Below are positions 50,835-59,118 of a stretch of DNA of 64,000 nt, in pieces. Each line of letters begins with the position of its first letter. Position 1 is the first letter of the stretch. A model generated the notes under the pieces. That model was given only the letters and a program-made list of their open reading frames with translations, made no database searches and was not told the origin of the DNA. Source of the DNA: Desulfosediminicola flagellatus (GTDB lineage Bacteria > Desulfobacterota > Desulfobulbia > Desulfobulbales > Desulfocapsaceae); the NCBI RefSeq assembly GCF_005116655.2, contig NZ_CP050698.1, positions 4,442,001-4,506,000 on the forward strand, written 5' to 3'. The translations under genes and the position numbers were made by a program.

Positions 50835-51767
50835 ATGAAAAGATTCAAGAACATACTCTATGTCATGGACGGAAAAACACTTGCTCAGCAAGACAGTGCT
50901 GATAAGGTTGCTACTCTTGCCAGGCTTAACGGCGCGCGTGTATCCGCCATAATAGTTGATGAAACGACCCTCATTGATGACCTGAGCCTAAAAATAAGTG
51001 GCAGGTATGCTGAAATAAAACAGGCTATCCTCCGCCAAAACACTGAAGATCTCAATCGCTTTATACGTCATAAACGGTGGAGTGATATCGATATCAGTGC
51101 CGACCACAGCGAATCGGGCAGTTTCATTGCAATTATTCACAAGGTATTGCGAGAGGGTCATGATCTGGTGATTAAGGAAGAAACTCTCGACCGCGGTATT
51201 GATCAACTTGCCATGCGCCTTATACGGAAATGTCCATGTCCTGTATGGGTGGTAAAGCGCGACTCAGGTGATTTTAAGCGAATTCTTGCAGCAGTGGATG
51301 TTGGTTCAGATTATCCTGAGACAAAAGCATTGAATAAAAAAATTGTCGAATTGGCGCATTCACTGGCCCAGAGGGAACAGGGTGAAGCACACTATCTACA
51401 CGTCTGGCGACTCGCACATGAGGTAACGCTGCGTGGCCCCCGGTTTAACGTTTCCTCAGAAGAAATCGCTGCTATGAAAAAGAAAATCAGTGAAGAAAGT
51501 TTGGCGCAATTACATTCTTTGCTAGATTCAAATCACATTCCTCGCAAGGATGACAATACCCACTGCAGAGAGGGGAGAAGTGAAGAAGTGATAAAGAAGT
51601 CCATAGATGAATTAGGTGTTGATGTAATTGTCATGGGTTCAGTTGGTCGTTCCGGAGTCCCTGGGTTGCTGATTGGCAATAAAGCAGAAGAAATACTTAA
51701 TTCGATTAATTGCACTGTACTCACTGTAAAACCTGATGGTTTTATCTCACCGGTAACCCTTCCTTAA
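50835..51767 (+). CDS. Tandem-domain universal stress protein (UspE-like)
   Basis: A 310-residue protein with two UspA domains. The first (RFKNILYVMDGKT) lacks a clear nucleotide signature. The second (FKRILAAVDVGSDYPETKA) ends in GSVGRSGVPGLLIGNKAEE, an intact G-x2-G-x9-G-N ATP-binding motif. I start at ATG 50835, with GGGAAG upstream, rather than a TTG five codons earlier. It is the first of a row of stress genes: PsiE-like gene 4 bp downstream, then another tandem Usp. Confidence 0.87.
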   Translation: MKRFKNILYVMDGKTLAQQDSADKVATLARLNGARVSAIIVDETTLIDDLSLKISGRYAEIKQAILRQNTEDLNRFIRHKRWSDIDISADHSESGSFIAIIHKVLREGHDLVIKEETLDRGIDQLAMRLIRKCPCPVWVVKRDSGDFKRILAAVDVGSDYPETKALNKKIVELAHSLAQREQGEAHYLHVWRLAHEVTLRGPRFNVSSEEIAAMKKKISEESLAQLHSLLDSNHIPRKDDNTHCREGRSEEVIKKSIDELGVDVIVMGSVGRSGVPGLLIGNKAEEILNSINCTVLTVKPDGFISPVTLP

Positions 51768-51771
51768 GCTT

Positions 51772-52245
51772 ATGAAACTCGTAACAAAAGAAGAAGATCG
51801 TTTTCTCTGGCTTCTCAAGCGAATTATCCACATAAGCTTGAAAATATTGGGAATACTGATGGTTGTCGTTATCATTTCCGGTGTTGTTGATGTTGCCTGG
51901 ACTATTTATTTGCGTTTTGCTGCCGAACCTCGCTTTATTCTTACCATGGGCGATATTTTGGCAACATTTGGCGCTTTTATGGTCGTGCTTATTGCCATTG
52001 AGATTTTCCAGAATATCATTCTCTATCTCCGGGATGATGTTATTCATGTCAAAATCGTGCTGGCAACCGCTCTGATGGCGATCGCCCGAAAGGTCATCAT
52101 TCTCGATTACGATGAACTGGAGCCTATGTATATTTTGGCAACTGGCGTCGTACTACTAGCGACTGGTATAACCTATTACGTTGTTTATAAACTTCCGGAT
52201 AAGGAACAAATAGAGTCAGCTGAAAATACAGAAGAATCGTTTTAG
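51772..52245 (+). CDS. PsiE-like membrane protein
   Basis: A 157-residue protein with four hydrophobic helices (about residues 22-45, 60-85, 98-112, 121-140) that matches the phosphate-starvation-inducible PsiE domain: EIFQNIILYLRDDVIHVKIV and ALMAIARKVIILDYDE are characteristic. The cellular role of PsiE is unknown. It starts 4 bp after the upstream universal stress gene, so it is co-transcribed and possibly functions with it. Confidence 0.82.
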   Translation: MKLVTKEEDRFLWLLKRIIHISLKILGILMVVVIISGVVDVAWTIYLRFAAEPRFILTMGDILATFGAFMVVLIAIEIFQNIILYLRDDVIHVKIVLATALMAIARKVIILDYDELEPMYILATGVVLLATGITYYVVYKLPDKEQIESAENTEESF

Positions 52246-52294
52246 TCACTACTGTACACTACAACTTCATTTACCTAAGCACCGAGGGAAAATA

Positions 52295-53176
52295 ATGAAA
52301 AAAAATTTTTTGGTTACTGTAAGTGACGATTATGAACATCTTACAGGCGTAGAATTCATATGTTCATTTTTCAAGAAACTGTCAGAACATGAAATAACGC
52401 TGCTACATGTCTGTAGGCGTGATGCCAGCGATATGAATAAAGCTCTAATGGAATTGTGGTCTAGTCCCGACGAGAAGGTCAATGGGACCCTTACAGTTGG
52501 TGCTAGAAAAGCGCTTGATAAAGCTACAGAATTACTCAGTCAAAGTCACATGTCTGTAGATCAGATGATTACAATAACCTGTGCTGAACGATATGGTAAA
52601 GTAAAAGATATTCTCAGTCATGGCTCACAAGGGCTATATGACGCTATTATCCTTGGAAAAAGAGCATCATACACCTTGCAATGGTTCTTTGAACGTCCCT
52701 CCGATGAGACTGCCCAGTCGATCCTTCGAGACAACCTTTTGTCTTCACCTCTGTGGATATGTCCAGAGTTTGAGACAGGAAGGAAAAATGTGCTTGTCTG
52801 CGTTGATGGTTCGGAAGATTCTCTCCGAGCTGTAGATCACGTAGGATATATTCTATCCCGGCAAGATCAGCATTCAATTACTCTTTTCTATGTTGAAAAT
52901 GGAGCCGGTCTTGATTCAGATACCATATTTGAGACAGCCATTGAAGTTCTCAATAAACATCACATTTCACCTGAAAGGATTACACGGGTGTCGACTTGGG
53001 GCTTAAATGCTGCTCGAACCATCCTGAATTATGCAGAAGAATTTGGGTTTGCAGCGGTTGCTGTTGGTTTGCATGGTCTAAACAAAGGGCTTTTAAACCG
53101 TATTAATCTCGCCGGTAGTACCGCCTCAACCTTGATTAATAAAACTGAAAAGGTTTCATTATGGTGCTGTCCGTAG
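52295..53176 (+). CDS. Tandem-domain universal stress protein, second copy
   Basis: A 293-residue protein with two UspA-like domains: the first (NFLVTVSDDYEHLTGVEF) is diverged, and the second starts NVLVCVDGSEDSLRAVDHV. The C-terminal GLHGLNKGLLNRINLAGSTA keeps the spacing of the ATP signature only loosely. A GAGGG site precedes the ATG. It is probably the third gene of the Usp-PsiE-Usp unit and ends 70 bp before a family 1 repeat. Confidence 0.82.
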   Translation: MKKNFLVTVSDDYEHLTGVEFICSFFKKLSEHEITLLHVCRRDASDMNKALMELWSSPDEKVNGTLTVGARKALDKATELLSQSHMSVDQMITITCAERYGKVKDILSHGSQGLYDAIILGKRASYTLQWFFERPSDETAQSILRDNLLSSPLWICPEFETGRKNVLVCVDGSEDSLRAVDHVGYILSRQDQHSITLFYVENGAGLDSDTIFETAIEVLNKHHISPERITRVSTWGLNAARTILNYAEEFGFAAVAVGLHGLNKGLLNRINLAGSTASTLINKTEKVSLWCCP

Positions 53177-53247
53177 AACAATTGTTCTCCACTGGAACAT
53201 AAAATTACGGAGCAATATAAAGACATTCCATCATTGGCGTGACACGA

Positions 53248-53429
53248 GGAGGCTGTCTGACAATGGTCTTTCGAAGTCTACGCTATCGGCCCAAACTCTT
53301 CGGAATTTTCAAAAAATAATGCTCGCAGATAAGCGAATGAAATGAGACTTCGATATCATCTATATGGCTGTGCTTATTTTTTGTAAATGTCTCGATTTTA
53401 ACCAAAATTCCTATTCTCTGACAGCCTCA
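53248..53429. repeat. Family 1 inverted-repeat element, copy D
   Basis: A 182 bp copy with GGAGGCTGTCTGA at the left end and TCTGACAGCCTC at the right. It carries every internal block of the family (TTTCGAAGTCTACGCTATC, AACTCTTCGGAATTTTC, AATGCTCGCAGATAAGCGAA, TCGATATCATCTATATGGC). It is the most complete copy and the best reference for the family. Confidence 0.7.
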
Positions 53430-53670
53430 TAGCCTCCTACTACTTTGTTGAGAATTCATTGTTCCCAACAACCTTTCCTTTGCCTTAAAATAGTACTCCG
53501 ATTTATATCATTTTTTTCAGAATCCTCTCCGATTTTTGCCGCTTCCGGCGGAAAAATTCTTCTCATCATAATATAAAACCACTTGCGCCGACACCATCAA
53601 CAAGATAGGATAGTTCTGGAATACATTGGGAGGCACTTCTTTTCATTTATTAATAAAGGAGCCTTTAAAC

Positions 53671-55095
53671 GTGTATTCTTCCTATCCTACCCCAGGTGCC
53701 AGCTGCTTCTCTCATGCGCGGGGAATTCTGCGTCGTCAATTTCCCAGGTTAAGACCATTTTTTTCTTATCAAAAAGTGTTTATGGGCTTTATAGAAAGGT
53801 TTTCGAGGAGCATTTCCTCAAGGCTTATTGCTATTGGCATTGCTCTGGGTGCGCTCTCCTGGCTGGTTGAGTCGTTTATTCACTCCCATTTCTTTTATGA
53901 CCAGCATCTGGATTTTATGTCCAATATCCTCTTTCCGGATATTCATGAATTGTGGATGCGACTGATCATTGTTGTGCTGTTTATCTCCTTTGCGTTCTAT
54001 GCCCAGCGCATAGTAAAAGCCTTACGAGCAGCTGAGATGACAGTGACACAGATTAATATGGAGTTGACCCAGATATTTGATACCTCTGCCGATGGCATGA
54101 GGGTAATTGATAAAAATTTTAACATACTTCGGGCAAACAGCACCTTTTTGGAGCTTGCCGGTGTGAGCAGAACAGGAATTCAAGGTCGTAAATGCTATGA
54201 AGTGTTCAAAGGGGAGAGCTGTCAGACGAAGGATTGCCCGATGGTTCGTATTCAGAGAGGAGAAGGCCGTGTTGAATACGACGGCATTAAGATTTGTCAG
54301 AATGGCCGTCAGATTCCCTGCATTATTACAGCAACGCCCTTTCGCGACAGTGAAGGGAAGCTCGTAGGTATTGTTGAGGACTTCAAGGATATCTCTGAAC
54401 GAAAGAGTACCGAACAGGCTCTGCGCCGTTCTCATGAACAACTTCGCAACGTGATCTCTCATATTGAGATGGTTCGCGAAGAAGAGCGAAGAGGCATGGC
54501 ACGAGAAATCCATGACGAACTGGGGCAGGCGCTTACCTGTCTGAAAATGGATGTTCATTGGCTTACCGGCCATCTAAGCAATGAGGATGAAAATATTTAT
54601 GAAAAACTCCACATTGTTAATCAACAGATTGATGCCACGGTCCATACTGTTCAACGAATTTCTTCTGAGTTACGACCTCGCCTGCTCGATGACCTAGGGC
54701 TTTCAGCAGCAATCGAGTGGCAGGCAGGAAGACTTAGGGACAGGCTTGGGATTACTATTGAAATCATATCTGAACCCGAAAATATCAATTTAAGCGAAGC
54801 GTGCAGTATAACCATATTTCGAATTTTTCAGGAGGCATTAACCAATATAGCCCGTCATGCAGAAGCAACGCGGGTTGAAATCGTTCTGAACCAAAATGAG
54901 GGGCAGGTAACTCTTACCGTCAGCGATAATGGTAAAGGAATCAGCCGGGGGGCAATGAGCAATGCTAATTCACTGGGGCTACTCGGAATGCATGAGCGAG
55001 CCTGTTTGCTGGATGGTCTGTTAGAAATCCAGAGCGAACCCGGACAGGGAACTACGGTTCTCCTGAACATACCTTATCAGAAATGCAGGAGGTAG
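53671..55095 (+). CDS. NarL-type sensor histidine kinase with PAS domain (HisKA_3)
   Basis: A 474-residue membrane kinase. Two hydrophobic helices (near residues 52-70 and 95-115) are followed by a PAS domain with a cysteine set (GRKCYEVFKG, CQTKDCPM) often seen in this PAS group. A HisKA_3 dimerisation domain has the phospho-acceptor in REIHDELGQ (H281) and a HATPase domain has EALTNIARHA, DNGKGI and GLLGMHERA. I chose GTG 53671 because AAGGAG lies nine bases upstream; TTG 53626 and ATG 53782 are alternatives. The regulator gene follows 4 bp later. Confidence 0.88.
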   Translation: MYSSYPTPGASCFSHARGILRRQFPRLRPFFSYQKVFMGFIERFSRSISSRLIAIGIALGALSWLVESFIHSHFFYDQHLDFMSNILFPDIHELWMRLIIVVLFISFAFYAQRIVKALRAAEMTVTQINMELTQIFDTSADGMRVIDKNFNILRANSTFLELAGVSRTGIQGRKCYEVFKGESCQTKDCPMVRIQRGEGRVEYDGIKICQNGRQIPCIITATPFRDSEGKLVGIVEDFKDISERKSTEQALRRSHEQLRNVISHIEMVREEERRGMAREIHDELGQALTCLKMDVHWLTGHLSNEDENIYEKLHIVNQQIDATVHTVQRISSELRPRLLDDLGLSAAIEWQAGRLRDRLGITIEIISEPENINLSEACSITIFRIFQEALTNIARHAEATRVEIVLNQNEGQVTLTVSDNGKGISRGAMSNANSLGLLGMHERACLLDGLLEIQSEPGQGTTVLLNIPYQKCRR

Positions 55096-55099
55096 AGCT

Positions 55100-55732
55100 A
55101 TGCTGAAAATATTAACAGTTGATGATCATGCGATTGTGCGAGCAGGTTTAAAACAGATTTTGGCAGAAGAAGAAGGCATGAAGGTTGCCGGAGAGGCTGA
55201 ATCCGGAACTGAAGCACTTAAACAGGTAGCAAATAGCCACTTTGATCTTGTGCTGTTGGATATTTCCATGCCTGATATGAATGGGTTGGAAGTCTTAAAA
55301 GAGATGCAAAGAGACAATGAGATCCTGCCAATACTTATGCTCAGTATGTATCCTGAAGAACAATATGCAATCAGGGCATTAAAAGCCGGGGCAAGGGGCT
55401 ATCTTACAAAAGAAAGTGTACCGTGCGAATTGATCTCCGCTATCCGGAAAGTTTCTGAGGGAGGACGATATATAAGCATTTCTGTTGCTGAAAAATTGGC
55501 CTGCCACCTGGGAACTGATACGAACAAAAGCCCCCACCAGACCCTGTCTGACCGTGAATACCAAGTAATGCTCATGATAGCTTCCGGCAAAACTGTGTCA
55601 GAAATAGCTGATGACCTCACGCTAAGCGTTAAGACTATCAGCACAAACCGTTGCCGCGCTCTGCACAAAATGAGTATGAAAACCAATGCGGAATTCACTT
55701 ATTACGCCGTTAAAGAAGGACTTGTTCATTAA
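55100..55732 (+). CDS. NarL/FixJ-family response regulator
   Basis: A 210-residue regulator with an N-terminal receiver (ILTVDDHAIVRAGL, phospho-acceptor in LVLLDISMPDMNG, lysine in YLTKE) and a C-terminal LuxR-type HTH (LSDREYQVMLMIASGKTVSE, LSVKTISTNRCRALHKM). It is the cognate partner of the upstream kinase, with which it is almost contiguous. Targets are not known; the Usp/PsiE genes upstream or the repeat protein downstream are candidates. Confidence 0.92.
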   Translation: MLKILTVDDHAIVRAGLKQILAEEEGMKVAGEAESGTEALKQVANSHFDLVLLDISMPDMNGLEVLKEMQRDNEILPILMLSMYPEEQYAIRALKAGARGYLTKESVPCELISAIRKVSEGGRYISISVAEKLACHLGTDTNKSPHQTLSDREYQVMLMIASGKTVSEIADDLTLSVKTISTNRCRALHKMSMKTNAEFTYYAVKEGLVH

Positions 55733-55755
55733 ATTCAAATCACCTCTCTCCCAAA

Positions 55756-55782
55756 CGGGTTGTAGGACAAGCGACTACAACC
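55756..55782 (+). terminator. Hairpin after the response regulator gene
   Basis: GGGTTGTAG and CTACAACCC form a perfect 9 bp stem with a 9-base loop shortly after the stop. There is no T-tract, so it is a moderate call. The remaining 230 bp before the next gene hold an upstream T-run/A-run junction near 55953-55970 but no recognised promoter. Confidence 0.5.
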
Positions 55783-56017
55783 CACTACCTATCCAGTCTT
55801 ACAAAAATTTCATCCTACCGCTGATATACGGAAATTCCAGAACAGTCTATAACAATAAGCATCCAGGTGCTTGTATTTCTACCGGTCAATACCGGCAGAT
55901 AACGTTTCGTATGGAGGTGGTTAAATCAAGAAAGCTATGAATGTGAAGTGTACTTTTTTTTTAAAAAAAATGTTGACGGAAAACGTTAAAAATCAAAAAG
56001 AATATTGAGGTGACAGG

Positions 56018-56788
56018 ATGAAAAAATTTTATGCAGCAGTCTTAATATCCGTAATGGCAGGTATGGCAGTTCCAGCAACAGGTATGGCAGCAAATGCTAA
56101 CTCCGGCAAGGCCCTCTCACGAAATAACGATATGATTATTATTGCAGCTGACAGCACATGTACAGGTGACAAAGATAAGGACGCGACGAAAGATAAAACT
56201 CTAGATAAACTTAAGGATGGCTCTGGCATTTCCGCAATACAAATAGGAAATACCGTTATGAGTCTTGTCAGTGTTGATGGTTGTACTGGCGATCAAGATC
56301 AGGTCCGGGATAAGGATGGCGACGGTGACGGTGACGGTGACGGTGACGGGAGTAAAGGCCAAACACGTGATGGTTCCTGCCTGCCTGCGATTGAGATGGA
56401 TAACAGTGTTATAACACTCGCTGGCAATGGAAATGGTAGGGGAAGAGGCGACTGCGACGGTACTGGTGGCGGCAGTCCTGATGGTAGCACCTCAGACAGC
56501 TCAGGGGACCAGGATCAATTACGCGATGGATCATGTCTACCCGTTATTGAGGTGGACAACGGTGTTATAACACTCGCTGGTAACGGAAATGGCAGAGGAA
56601 GAGGTGACTGCGATGGTACGGGTGGCGGCAGTCCTGATGGTAGCACCTCAGACAGTTCAGGGGACCAGGATCAATTACGCGATGGATCATGTCTACCCGC
56701 TATTGAGAACAACAGGGTTAATACAATCGCCGGTAATGGCGATGAAATTAAGGATCAACAGCATGACAAATCATGCTTGCCAGGATAA
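56018..56788 (+). CDS. Secreted Asp/Gly-rich repeat protein
   Basis: A 256-residue protein with a Sec signal peptide (residues 1-25). I do not recognise a family. The mature part is built from degenerate repeats: two nearly identical 52-residue units (residues 117-168 and 169-220) containing DGSCLPAIE, VITLAGNGNGRGRGDCDG and SSGDQDQLR, a partial third, and a diverged earlier one (DGSGISAIQIGNTV). A DG hexad (six Asp-Gly pairs) precedes the units. Each full unit has two cysteines, and the acidic loops could bind calcium. GAGGTGACAGG lies before the ATG. An extracellular or periplasmic structural role is plausible but unproven. Confidence 0.75.
   Translation: MKKFYAAVLISVMAGMAVPATGMAANANSGKALSRNNDMIIIAADSTCTGDKDKDATKDKTLDKLKDGSGISAIQIGNTVMSLVSVDGCTGDQDQVRDKDGDGDGDGDGDGSKGQTRDGSCLPAIEMDNSVITLAGNGNGRGRGDCDGTGGGSPDGSTSDSSGDQDQLRDGSCLPVIEVDNGVITLAGNGNGRGRGDCDGTGGGSPDGSTSDSSGDQDQLRDGSCLPAIENNRVNTIAGNGDEIKDQQHDKSCLPG
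56315..56350 (+). repeat. GACGGT hexamer microsatellite
   Basis: Six consecutive hexamers of the GAYGGN type (GATGGC, four GACGGT, GACGGG) encode the Asp-Gly run inside the repeat protein. Such repeats can change copy number by slippage in steps that keep the frame. Confidence 0.85.
56366..56677 (+). repeat. Two tandem 156 bp repeat units within the secreted repeat protein gene
   Basis: Unit 1 is 56366-56521 and unit 2 is 56522-56677; they are almost identical at DNA level over the block coding for GNGNGRGRGDCDGTGGG and SPDGSTSDSSGDQDQL. A third, partial and diverged unit starts at 56678. The near identity indicates recent duplication. Confidence 0.85.
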
Positions 56789-56832
56789 GTACTGATTGGA
56801 ATATTTCTATCGTATGAATTGAACATCGATTA

Positions 56833-56863
56833 CGACAAGGCATGGGCAATCCCTGCCTTGTCG
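56833..56863. terminator. Terminator between convergent genes
   Basis: CGACAAGGCA (56833-56842) pairs perfectly with TGCCTTGTCG (56854-56863), with an inner GGG/CCC pairing around CAAT. It lies 45 bp after the repeat protein gene and just before the end of the convergent regulator gene. Confidence 0.7.
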
Positions 56864-56885
56864 TATGTCATTTACGGTGCTCAGT

Positions 56886-57875
56886 TTAATTATGCTCTCC
56901 TCTATAAAAAACAGAAAATCGCTTTCTATAATCTGACGGGCTTAGACCGGTATGCTGTTTAAATAACCTTCGAAATGAACTTACATCTTCATATCCTACA
57001 GCCTGCGTAACACGATCAACCGGTTCTTGGGTAGTCTCCAACAGCTTTCTGGCATTTTCTATTCTCAAGCCCTGAATGTATTCGGTAGGGGTTTCACCTG
57101 TAGCCTTTTTAAATCGTCGGTTGAATGTTCGTTCTTCGAGCCCTGCTACTGCTGCAAGATCAGGAATTTTCACAGGAGATTTACACATCTTTTCCAGATG
57201 GGTCTGAGCTTTTAGTACAGCTTCATCACCATGACTTTTTCGGAAAGTATACGAGCTATATGGTGTCTGGGTTTGTCGAGTGGTATCAATTAACAATGTT
57301 TTCGAAATTGAGGATGCGAGTTCAGGCGTCCCGAATCTGTTGATGATATAGATACAGAGATCAAGATACGCTGTCACCCCGCCTGCACTGATTATATCCC
57401 CTTCATCCACCAGCATTTTTTCAATTTTGAGATTCACTTCAGGGAATTTACTCTTGAAATCATCGGCTAATGCCCAATGAGTCGTCGCCTGTTTTCCGTT
57501 TAAAAGACCAGCCTTGGCAACTAAAAAGGCGCCAGCACACACACTGCAAATACACGCACCTTCTTCGTGCTGGTCAATAATCCAGTCGATGACTTCACTG
57601 TTTTCCAGCAGTGGTGACAAGTCACCCATAAGAGCCGGCGTCATAATAAGATCATATCGGTCAGTGTCTTTTGTAGTTTTCGTCCCATCTATTATTAAGC
57701 CGTTAAATGAGTGTACCGGATTTTCATCCGGCAAAACTATCTGCACTGAACAAAATCCACCATTGTCATTATCAGATTCTCTGGAATGCATTGCTGCTAT
57801 AGAAAAGATATCAAACGGTCCGCTCACCGTTGAGTGTATACAGTTATCAAGTGCAAGTATGGCAATGTTTAACAT
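56886..57875 (-). CDS. GlxA-type AraC-family regulator with DJ-1/PfpI domain
   Basis: A 329-residue transcription regulator. The N-terminal 190 residues are a DJ-1/PfpI-like (class I amidotransferase-related) domain with the nucleophile-elbow-like CSVCAGAFLVAKAGLL; the C-terminal 100 residues are an AraC HTH pair (VAGLEERTFNRRFKKATGE, VGYEDVSSFRRLFKQHTG). I start at ATG 57875 (MLNIAILALDN), with AAGGA upstream; a TTG at 57947 would add 24 unconvincing residues. It is divergent from a cysteine hydrolase gene, which it may control, and 35 bp downstream of a solo family 1 repeat end. Confidence 0.85.
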   Translation of the reverse strand: MLNIAILALDNCIHSTVSGPFDIFSIAAMHSRESDNDNGGFCSVQIVLPDENPVHSFNGLIIDGTKTTKDTDRYDLIMTPALMGDLSPLLENSEVIDWIIDQHEEGACICSVCAGAFLVAKAGLLNGKQATTHWALADDFKSKFPEVNLKIEKMLVDEGDIISAGGVTAYLDLCIYIINRFGTPELASSISKTLLIDTTRQTQTPYSSYTFRKSHGDEAVLKAQTHLEKMCKSPVKIPDLAAVAGLEERTFNRRFKKATGETPTEYIQGLRIENARKLLETTQEPVDRVTQAVGYEDVSSFRRLFKQHTGLSPSDYRKRFSVFYRGEHN

Positions 57876-58123
57876 TTGGCGGGATGTCCTTAAGTGATAG
57901 TGGTTACCAGGAGGCTGTCTGAGGATAGAAAGTATACTCCCAGTCAAGTTAACACACCTCCCCCTTCATGTCTAACACCACACCTTTTATGTCCACCCAG
58001 ACACTTACTCAAACTATCTACATGGTGTATTTGTATTTCATAGAATCAGAAACATCGTCCATCACTACAATTAAAACATAGACATCAGATCAATTTGTTG
58101 AAAAAAAATCACAAGGAGCAGCA

Positions 58124-58639
58124 ATGAAAGCATTACTCATTATAGATATTCAAAACGACTATTTCCCCAAAGGCAACTACCCTCTCTGGAACACAGAAGC
58201 TACACTCTCCAATATTGAGAAAGCTATCCACACTGCTCAATCGAAAAACATTCCAATCATCCACATCCAGCACATCGCAAATCCTGAAAAGGGAATATCC
58301 CCTTTCTTTAACCAGGGCACCGAAGGTGTTGCTATTCATCCGCGTATTCTTGCCGCTGCGCCTGACGCGCCTGTAATTGTTAAACAGTTTGCTGATAGTT
58401 TTCTAAATACTGATCTTGAGAAAACTCTGGAAGAAATGGGAATTAACGAATTGCTCGTTTGCGGCATGATGACCCAGAACTGTGTCACCCATACAGCTAT
58501 TTCGAAATCAGCAGAAAAGTATACCGTAAAAATTCTCCCTGATTGCTGCACCACAGTTGATGAGATGATCCACAATATTGCGCTTAATGGCGTATCTACA
58601 CGTGTGCCGCTTGTTGATTCGACTGATGCAATTGTATGA
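58124..58639 (+). CDS. Isochorismatase-family cysteine hydrolase
   Basis: A 171-residue hydrolase with the family triad: D8 in LIIDIQNDYF, K87 in VKQFADSF and C120 in GMMTQNCVTHT (the usual cis-peptide precedes the cysteine). Family members hydrolyse nicotinamide, isochorismate, ureido acids or similar; the substrate cannot be assigned from sequence alone. AAGGAG lies eight bases before the ATG. It is probably monocistronic and divergent from the GlxA-type regulator. Confidence 0.87.
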   Translation: MKALLIIDIQNDYFPKGNYPLWNTEATLSNIEKAIHTAQSKNIPIIHIQHIANPEKGISPFFNQGTEGVAIHPRILAAAPDAPVIVKQFADSFLNTDLEKTLEEMGINELLVCGMMTQNCVTHTAISKSAEKYTVKILPDCCTTVDEMIHNIALNGVSTRVPLVDSTDAIV

Positions 58640-59118
58640 TTATATAGCGACGTAGCGGATCGAATGTATCAAACCGTTGCAGAAATTTTAGAAGCCCTAT
58701 CTCATTTAACAGCCACAGTTTAAACGCATAGCGCTCATTAGTCTGTGGCTGCAATATCACCCTATAAAATTGATTTAGTTTAACAATATCAGCTCTAGCA
58801 ATAATTGCATAATATATACTATATATATTATATATATACTTCGTTTCGTTGAATGAGATCATTGCAAACAACTTTGATTCGTACACTACTCAGACTTGCT
58901 CTATGGCTACGTAGTTGCTATGGTGTGCGCAACCGTATATTCTGAAAATCCATCAGATATATAACAACCATGAATATGCGTAAATAACTATTGTAGTGTG
59001 TTTTACCATTGTTTCTAATGAGTAACATTCCCACTTCCTATATACCTTCTCTGAAACTTCTCCTGTCAAACAGGCGTTTCTCAAAACAACAGCTTTGTAA
59101 GCTCACCAATAAATACCT
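58640..59118. other. AT-rich spacer upstream of dbpA
   Basis: This 479 bp region holds an almost pure alternating AT tract (about 58809-58838) and no convincing gene. The last 150 bp should carry the dbpA promoter and 5' leader. Confidence 0.45.

Noticed and set aside
6671..53429. Repeats considered as a CRISPR array
   Set aside because: The repeats are dispersed tens of kilobases apart, with no regular spacers and no cas genes.
54022..54573. 183-codon minus-strand open frame
   Set aside because: Antisense shadow of the PAS/HisKA_3 kinase.
57910..57922. Solo GGAGGCTGTCTGA, matching the left end of family 1
   Set aside because: No internal blocks or right end follow within 200 bp. It may be a remnant or chance, so I did not list it as a copy.
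58809..58838. Alternating AT tract as a possible replication or attachment site
   Set aside because: No DnaA boxes, integrase or flanking duplication were seen. It is probably just a low-melting spacer.
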